From positions 18,209,578 through 18,273,577 of the forward strand of contig CM032131.1 in assembly GCA_018894105.1 (NCBI GenBank): a stretch of 64,000 nt of DNA. The letters are read 5' to 3'. The notes below the pieces were generated by a model. That model had not been told where the DNA came from and did no database searches. It worked only from the letters and a program-made list of their open reading frames with translations. How positions within the stretch are numbered: the first letter of the stretch is position 1; every line of letters begins with the position of its first letter. This document shows, piece after piece, positions 58,679-64,000 of this stretch. The position numbers were made by a program, and so were the translations under genes. Source of the stretch: Jacaranda mimosifolia (Eukaryota; Streptophyta; Magnoliopsida; Lamiales; Bignoniaceae).

Positions 58679-61600
58679 ATTTCATTTAATATAATTTTAT
58701 ATGTGTGCTTACACATTCAAATCATTGCATTAATAAATACATATATATGTACATATGTATGTATCTTCATATCTTCCAATCATTGTCTTAATCTATGTAT
58801 AATTTTTTTCCAATAATTACATTGATATAATACATATAAGGATGTAGAATTTGATATGACACCACATACCAAACAAAAGTTTACATAGAAAGACATTTGC
58901 AGTGGAACATATCTCTTCCAGAATTAAAACCGAACATAATTTTCTTCAAAAATACATCACATAAACAATTCGTAAAACAGAACCAAATATCATACTTCAC
59001 ATTCCCTAATAAATATCCGCAAAATATTTTCCCTGAAATACTCTTAACATGAAACCAAACATTGCCTTAGATTTCTGATAATATTTTAGTTCCTGAAAAT
59101 TTCTCAAGCTTAACGGTAAATATTTAGATTGGCTAGTAAACCAAACTTGTATCTAGAAAACAACTCATACCATCAAGGGGTGGGATTTTTAAGGTCATAT
59201 GACCGGCACTGTTGGAACAGGAAAATACAGTATTCCATATATTAGAGGCTACTGATGTATGATTATTTCATCTCAACACTTGATACTCTTTGATACTCTC
59301 TGTAAACATTGCATTATTTGATTCCTTTATTATTTATATAATACTGATAAGGGTAAACTATGCCCCTATCTTTCTTTTTCTTAGAAAAAAATGGTAAATA
59401 TTTAGACAAAATGAAGCTTTATCCATCAGTTCAAATTTGTTTGTATTATGAAAACTTGTTTGCGAACCTACACGTGAGTCATACTATTTTCTAACAGCAG
59501 TGCGCTGCACTGGTAATATGTATCCATTGTAGTATATCTTTTAATTTTTCCCTCTCTGCTTTAGTTAGAGATATGAAACACTGTGGTTGGGGAAGGAGGA
59601 TTGCCTGCAGGACAAGACCAGGGCGAAATTAGTCATGACTATGCTTTTCTTCTTTTCTGTGTCTCTCCTGGCCCTTTGACTCCTGCTTCTGTTTCCTTTT
59701 ATCATTTTCTCTTTCTTGATGAAAATGCATACACTCGTATAAAGTGCCTTGAATATGTTATAGTCCAGGGAGTTTGGACAATTATAGTTATTGGAGATTG
59801 TTGATGCTCGGAAGTCTTGCTTGAGTAATCAGATTTTGCCTGTTGAAGTTTTTACCAACTTTGCTACAATGTGTTGTATTAGTGGAAAATGTATTTAGAT
59901 AGGTATATTATTGCAAATATGTGCAGATTTAAGAGTTATTATTATCTTTAATTCAGTCAGTCTCCTAACAGCTAATATTTTTCCTTGAAGAAGTCTCGTG
60001 CTTTTCAATTTGTAATAGTACCATCTTGAGTCCATAGTTTGTGTCTAAAGTAGGCAGATTGCGGAGTATTTCTGAATCGTATGTTCTTGTGCTTAATATG
60101 ACAACTTTACATGAGGCATTTCTAGACTAATTATAGGAAGTAATGATTTGTTCATTAAATTCAACATTTTAGTCAAAATTGTTTAGATTAGATATTCTTT
60201 TTCCTCTTGTGAAATATAATTTCAACTTTTTCTAAGCTACATCTAAGAAAGTTTGCCAATGGTATGTTAATTCTTTCTTCCTCTTTATTTGGAGTTAGTG
60301 GTTTCTCAACCTACTACTCTTGGAAATGTTCACCTTTGTTGGGGTAGGACTTGGCTGGGTGCAACTTCCAAGCAGTGTCAATTCTGTTTGTATTGAATAA
60401 GTTTGTATTATAAAAAAAATAAGTTTGTATTATTTTGCTCACTCCAGCGATTGTATTATTTTGGTCATTCCAGCCCCAGTGGACTGCATTTTGTGTCATG
60501 CAAGGGTGTCTCTTCATATTTGCTCTCTCTTCATGGTGTCCAAGACACAAATCCACGTAGCTCTGCGCAATATAGTGAGATTGTCAATGATTGTGATAAA
60601 TTGACCTCTGTCACTGTAAGTCAGCTTGTTTTTGCCATTTCTCTTTTTCTCTCAGACTTTAATTTGGTTTCCATTATGTTTTCTGATTTTGTTCATTGGG
60701 AATGTTACAGATTGCAGATTTTTCTATTCAGGATAATGACAGAAAGGAAAACCTAGTTTCCCATCCATCATCACCTGCTTTTGGTTCCACTTGTCATGAT
60801 ATGCAAGTCGTAATAAATGAGGGGAATTCACAAGAGCAAAGAATAGGAGAAATTTTACGTTGCACCAAGTGCAATATAACTTTCAGTGAGAAAGATGAAT
60901 TACTGCAACACCAATCATCTCTTCACGGGAGAAACAGATACAAAAATGGTATGCGTATTACTGATGTAGTGATTATTAAGGACGGAAAGTATGAGTGCCA
61001 GTTCTGTCATAAGGCATTTAGCGAAAAGCATCAGTACAATGGTCATATTGGTGCCCACATGAGATACCAAGCTAAGACTGCTGAAGAATCACTGGCAGGG
61101 TCTGTTTATCCAAGTTCTTATAGTGAATTTCCTGTTCGAGATACCATGATAAAAGGATCATTAAAATCTGATAATTATGTGGAAATTTGTAATGCTACTA
61201 TTAATAATGGGCTGAATATTTTCTCTCCTTGCAATAAAGATAATGAGCATGTTGGAGACTTAAATGAAGCTAATGGGAATATTGAAGGTGTTGATGAAGG
61301 TATGGAAATAAATCCATCTTCAGTTTCTGAGTTTCTCTTCTCTATCAATGACAACACGAGTTTCCATGAAGATGCATGTGAGGATGGTTGTGCTGCTGAA
61401 ATTATTGATGATGGTTCCAGATTGGAAGCAAAGAGGTCAAAAAAATGTTCATCTTTGCATCTTGATGACCCAATACATGGTGTTATGAATGGTGGTGATA
61501 TTGAGAATTCTGCTTCCTTAGAGAAGCCCGAGCAAAGTATGGTATTTAAAAGTAGTCTGTTAGATTCAAATAATAATGTGGAGGAATGCAATGTTGCTGT

Positions 61601-63710
61601 AAATAATGAGCGTATCTGTTGGACAAGGAATGAGCTCAAACATGATTGTGAGAATTTTGCGGTTGATGGATCAGTATTTGATTTTTTTGGAAGTCATGGT
61701 GAGCAGCAGAGTGATTTTGAATGCTTACCTTGTAAGAAAACTGGCACCAGTGTGAACATATCAACTTCTGGATCAATGGCATCTAAACATAACACAGATC
61801 CTAATATCAGCATGCTGCCCACACCGCATAACGATAAAGCAGTGGCAGAAGACAATGGTCCCTGCTCGATAGGTGAATTTGGAACACATGATAGTGGTAG
61901 TTCTAAAGACGATAATGATGATGTGAGTAGGCATGAGGAAATGCAATTTGAAAGTAGTTCAGTCCTTCCATCTTCAAATGAGCAAAAAAATGTGTACAAA
62001 AAGTATGAGAGTGAGGCACCTAATTGTCTGTTGAAGGAGCCTGGGTTGGAGATGGCTTCTAAATGCAAGTTGTTTGCTTTCTCTGGTCATGAAAGCATGT
62101 ATGAATCTGAAAATAATGATGATGAAGTTTGTGGAAGAAAGATGAAATATCCTGAATTTGAAGATTTCCAAAATTTTGGGAATGGTGTATCTGGTGATCC
62201 TTTTAGCAGCAGTCATACTGGATTAAATCCCCATTCTATTACCGGAACTGTGCAAGATAAAAAACTTGGAGTTTGCTCTGTTTTTACATCTGCATCAGAT
62301 AAACAGTTCTTTACAGAAGATAATATGACTAGGATATTCAATGATGGCTTGGGAAAGCACAAACAGGTTTCATCTGGGGGTATATTACTCAGTCGGTCTG
62401 GTGTTTCAGAAGTCCCTGATGAGGCATATACATTGAGTAAGATCTATGATGCCCCTGCTAATCCATCTAAACTCAATGAAACTGAAAACACCCTAAAAGA
62501 TGAGCTGAGCCTTTCTTTTGGTAATAATCTTCAGATGGAACTGTGTACAGATTCTAATAGGGATGAAGAGGAAAGGTATCAGGCAGGTGGTTTTAACATT
62601 CAATCTGTTGTCCACAAAACATATGGTAATGAAACAAATGTGAGCATAAAAAATAGCAATATACCTTGCGATCAGAAACAAGGAAGATCTTTTGGCATTG
62701 ATTTCTGTGATTCATCCTTCAATAGCAGAACACATGAACTTGGCAATAGTTTAAACATGGCTCTGCCGGGACGGAACTGGACTGAGCCCAGAGAAGACAA
62801 GATAGCAACTTCTGGGCAGAACTTTATGGTTGGTTTTGGGAACTGCAGCTCACAGCCTGGTGAGTGTGTCACAGCTGATGATTCCTGGAGAACTGGTCGT
62901 GGGAATGTGTTTCAAGGTGGTTTTGATGTTGCTTCAGGTCTACAGGTTCCACTATCAAGCTGTTTTCGCACTTCTGGCCTAACATCAAATAAGGTACTTT
63001 TGAAGAATCTTTAATGTGCAATATTGAATATAGAAAATAATCTTAACATTAAAACTGACACGAAGCATAGCATTGATCTTATAATTTTTCTGAATTATTG
63101 GTCATAAAGTAGGGACATGGACGTACAAAATGCATAGCATTGATCTTATAATATTTCTGAAGTTATTGGTCCCTATAAACATAATCTAGGGACATATCCC
63201 ATATTTTTGTTTAGAGTATTTCACTAATTCGATCAAATTGATGAAGATTGATCAATTACTTGTTATTTTGTGTAAAGGAGTCTAGTCTAAAGCAGTGTTT
63301 GTCTTTCTAGTTCTGCTATATTTATGTTCTGTGTTGGGACTTGGCAGGTTGGTGAAGAAGGTTCATTTGGTGTGATGCTGATGGCAGGTAGAACGGAACC
63401 TGTGGAATACAGTTTTATGGGGGAGCAAAGTACAAATATGGTGCCAGTAGAATCCAAGATTTTTTCCTACAACGCAAATATGGAGCAACAAGGCTTAGAT
63501 GGCCCTGGCTCCTCCTCCTCCTCCTCCTTATTTTGGCTAGGAAAGGATGCACTAATGCCAAATGCTTCTCAGGCTACATCTGTTTGCATTTGGTGCGGAA
63601 ATGTTTTCTTTCATGAACAGGTTGGCATACAAACAGCTGCAGCAATAGGAGGTGGTACTATGTGCCCCTCTTGCACTTCAAGAATTCCACCTCACTTCAA
63701 TTTACTATAG
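51310..63710 (+). CDS. MBD8: MBD8-like protein: AT-hook, methyl-CpG-binding domain and C2H2 fingers (four exons)
   Basis: Exons are 51310-52247, 60474-60615, 60711-62993 and 63348-63710; splice sites are GT/AG and phases join in frame to give about 1241 residues. Seen features: AT-hook KRKRGRPRR at 168-176; a methyl-CpG-binding domain from about 286 ([24 protein letters not shown]) continuing across intron 1 into [18 protein letters not shown]; two C2H2 fingers at about 411-432 (CX2CX12HX4H) and 456-476 (CX2CX12HX3H); a long acidic serine-rich region; and a C-terminal CIWC...CPSC motif. Plant MBD proteins are nuclear chromatin factors; MBD8-type members are poorly known and methyl-CpG binding is not established for them, so a DNA-binding chromatin role is inference. 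The start has a good context (GGCATGG). Intron 1 is 8226 bp and full of repeats; introns 2 and 3 are 95 and 354 bp. The gene symbol rests on domain order. Confidence 0.8.
53930..54165. mobile_element. MITE remnant in intron 1
   Basis: Phrases such as TTGGAAAATGTTTTGGG, GGAATGAAATTATTTGTTTGG and TTTTGCTGGGTTT are the reverse-strand equivalents of the MITE family at 48297-48862 and 50540-50960, so this is an inverted, decayed copy. Ends are not resolved. Confidence 0.35.
54588..55281. mobile_element. Non-autonomous hAT-like element with GGCG-rich ends
   Basis: The left end TAGTTGTTAAATGCGAAAGG and the inverted right end TAGTTATTAAAGGCGATCGC are related, and both are followed by GC-rich GAGGCGACAGG or GCGACAAAGG words unlike the surrounding AT-rich intron. 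Flanking octamers TGAATTGA and TGAACGAA match only in part. No transposase is present. The poly-T run at about 55050-55073 lies inside. Confidence 0.55.
56281..56600. mobile_element. MITE-like remnant in intron 1
   Basis: GTTTTTGGAGTAAGAATAGGGGAAT resembles the equivalent stretch at 53987-54012 (GGGAGTGAGAATAGGAGAAT), and GTTTTGGGTG-type words agree with the MITE family. Termini are not identifiable. Confidence 0.3.
57255..57531 (-). pseudogene. psaA: Nuclear insertion of chloroplast psaA (NUPT)
   Basis: On the minus strand the frame reads [47 protein letters not shown] and [12 protein letters not shown]. This is photosystem I apoprotein A1, roughly residues 112-203, covering its second membrane segment. 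Beyond a stop at 57309-57311, where the plastid protein continues with an LAWFQD-type sequence, the homology carries on as [14 protein letters not shown]. Many replacements and the stop show that it is an old insertion with no function. The neighbouring plastid genes are not present, so a single short fragment was transferred. It lies inside intron 1 of the MBD8-like gene, opposite to transcription. Confidence 0.85.
57940..58620. repeat. GC-richer, LTR-like block in intron 1
   Basis: The composition is distinctly less AT-rich than the intron around it. Phrases such as GAGTCTTTGTGAGCATGCCG and GGTCATGACGTGCCCGTCTC, with no coding frame, resemble plant LTR sequence. I could not identify the termini or a target duplication. 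It may be a solo LTR or a fragment. Confidence 0.3.
58652..58679. repeat. (TG)n microsatellite
   Basis: A run of about 13 TG dinucleotides within intron 1; flanking frames that appear to encode valine-cysteine repeats are its artefacts. Confidence 0.85.
60396..60473 (+). promoter_or_regulatory. Duplicated 3' splice-site region before exon 2
   Basis: GTTTGTATTATTTTGCTCACTCCAG and GATTGTATTATTTTGGTCATTCCAG lie in tandem, giving two acceptor candidates 26 bases apart (after 60447 and after 60473). Only the second keeps the methyl-CpG-binding domain in frame. Immediately upstream, AATAAGTTTGTATTAT occurs twice around an A-run. Confidence 0.6.
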
Positions 63711-64000
63711 AATTTCTTGTGTTCCTTGCATGCCTTGCCCTTGCTCTTCTACGCGCCAAAATGTTTTCTGTCATTTCTTATATAGATACGTAACTTTTGT
63801 ATTTCATAGCAGGATTATTATTCCCCCACCCCACCCACCCTAAATAGGGAAATAGATATCCGGATTGATTTTAAGCTATTACAAGGCTAAGGTTATTGGG
63901 GAAATGGACTTCAAATCCATTGATATATATATATATATATATGCATATGCTCAAATTGAAATTCATCTTTATGCTGAGTTTTGAATTAATCAGAATGTTG
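63711..64000 (+). other. 3' flank of the MBD8-like gene
   Basis: Likely 3' untranslated and downstream sequence. A possible polyadenylation-type AATAGG/AAATAG context lies near 63842-63853. A TA dinucleotide run lies at about 63921-63942. No other gene starts before the window ends. Confidence 0.4.

Larger units (their letters stand above)
52248..60473 (+). other. Intron 1 of the MBD8-like gene (8.2 kb, repeat-filled)
   Basis: The donor is AAG|GTTCTT and the acceptor TCATTCCAG|CCCC. The intron splits a serine codon inside the methyl-CpG-binding domain. It holds MITE remnants (53930-54160, 56281-56600), an hAT-like element (54588-55281), a psaA fragment (57255-57531), a GC-richer LTR-like block (57940-58620) and a TG run. 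Short tandem copies of TGTAATGATTGGTGTATGAT lie at about 54220-54345. No further MBD exon is needed, because the phase joins directly. Confidence 0.75.

Noticed and set aside
58510..58816. Frames rich in valine-cysteine or threonine-histidine near 58650
   Set aside because: Artefacts of the TG dinucleotide run.
61175..62872. Several minus-strand frames of 60-154 codons under exon 3 of the MBD8-like gene
   Set aside because: They lie opposite a long coding exon and have no motifs; the plus-strand frame is supported by zinc fingers and splice phases.

Overview
The window looks like nuclear DNA from a eudicot plant. It is strongly AT-rich, dense in transposons of typical plant families (CACTA, PIF/Harbinger, MULE, hAT, Copia, a LARD-like LTR element, MITEs), carries a decayed copy of a plant AHL gene and a nuclear insertion of chloroplast psaA, and ends with one spliced plant gene of the MBD8 type. 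I cannot name the species. Coding models were read by eye from reading frames, GT/AG splice sites and remembered family motifs; no alignment or database search was run.

Layout. 1-13.4 kb: a dead intronless AHL gene (1441-2324), a 249-bp tandem repeat, a tiny retroposon-like insertion, an LTR fragment, a non-autonomous MULE-like element with long inverted ends (7222-8990) and a Myb/SANT fragment. 13.4-18.1 kb: the 5' part (LTR, primer-binding site, leader, broken gag) of a minus-strand Copia-type element whose LTR pairs with the fragment at 5.8-7.2 kb. 18.9-28.4 kb: a decayed PIF/Harbinger locus (Myb/SANT gene and DDE transposase, both minus strand) apparently split by a CACTA element starting at 20789; an hAT element sits in the Myb half, and the CACTA/Harbinger junction is tandemly duplicated. 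29.9-46.7 kb: a multi-layer nest. A MULE-like element with ~440-bp inverted ends (29903-46674) received a LARD-like LTR retrotransposon (30543-44964, 5-bp duplication CCTAG) and, separately, an hAT element (45439-46032, 8-bp duplication GGGGAGAG). The LTR element in turn received a MURA-type MULE (32604 to about 37653) that later lost its right end. 46.8-51.2 kb: MITEs and AT-rich remnants.

51.3-63.7 kb: the only gene that looks intact. It has four exons (51310-52247, 60474-60615, 60711-62993, 63348-63710) encoding about 1241 residues with an AT-hook, a methyl-CpG-binding domain, two C2H2 fingers and a C-terminal four-cysteine motif. Its first intron is 8.2 kb, interrupts the methyl-CpG-binding domain, and holds MITEs, an hAT-like element and the psaA fragment. 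Everything else in the window is decayed or mobile DNA, so there is no multi-gene pathway here; the interest lies in the nesting history, the very small retroposon-like insertions, and how the MBD8-like gene copes with its intron.
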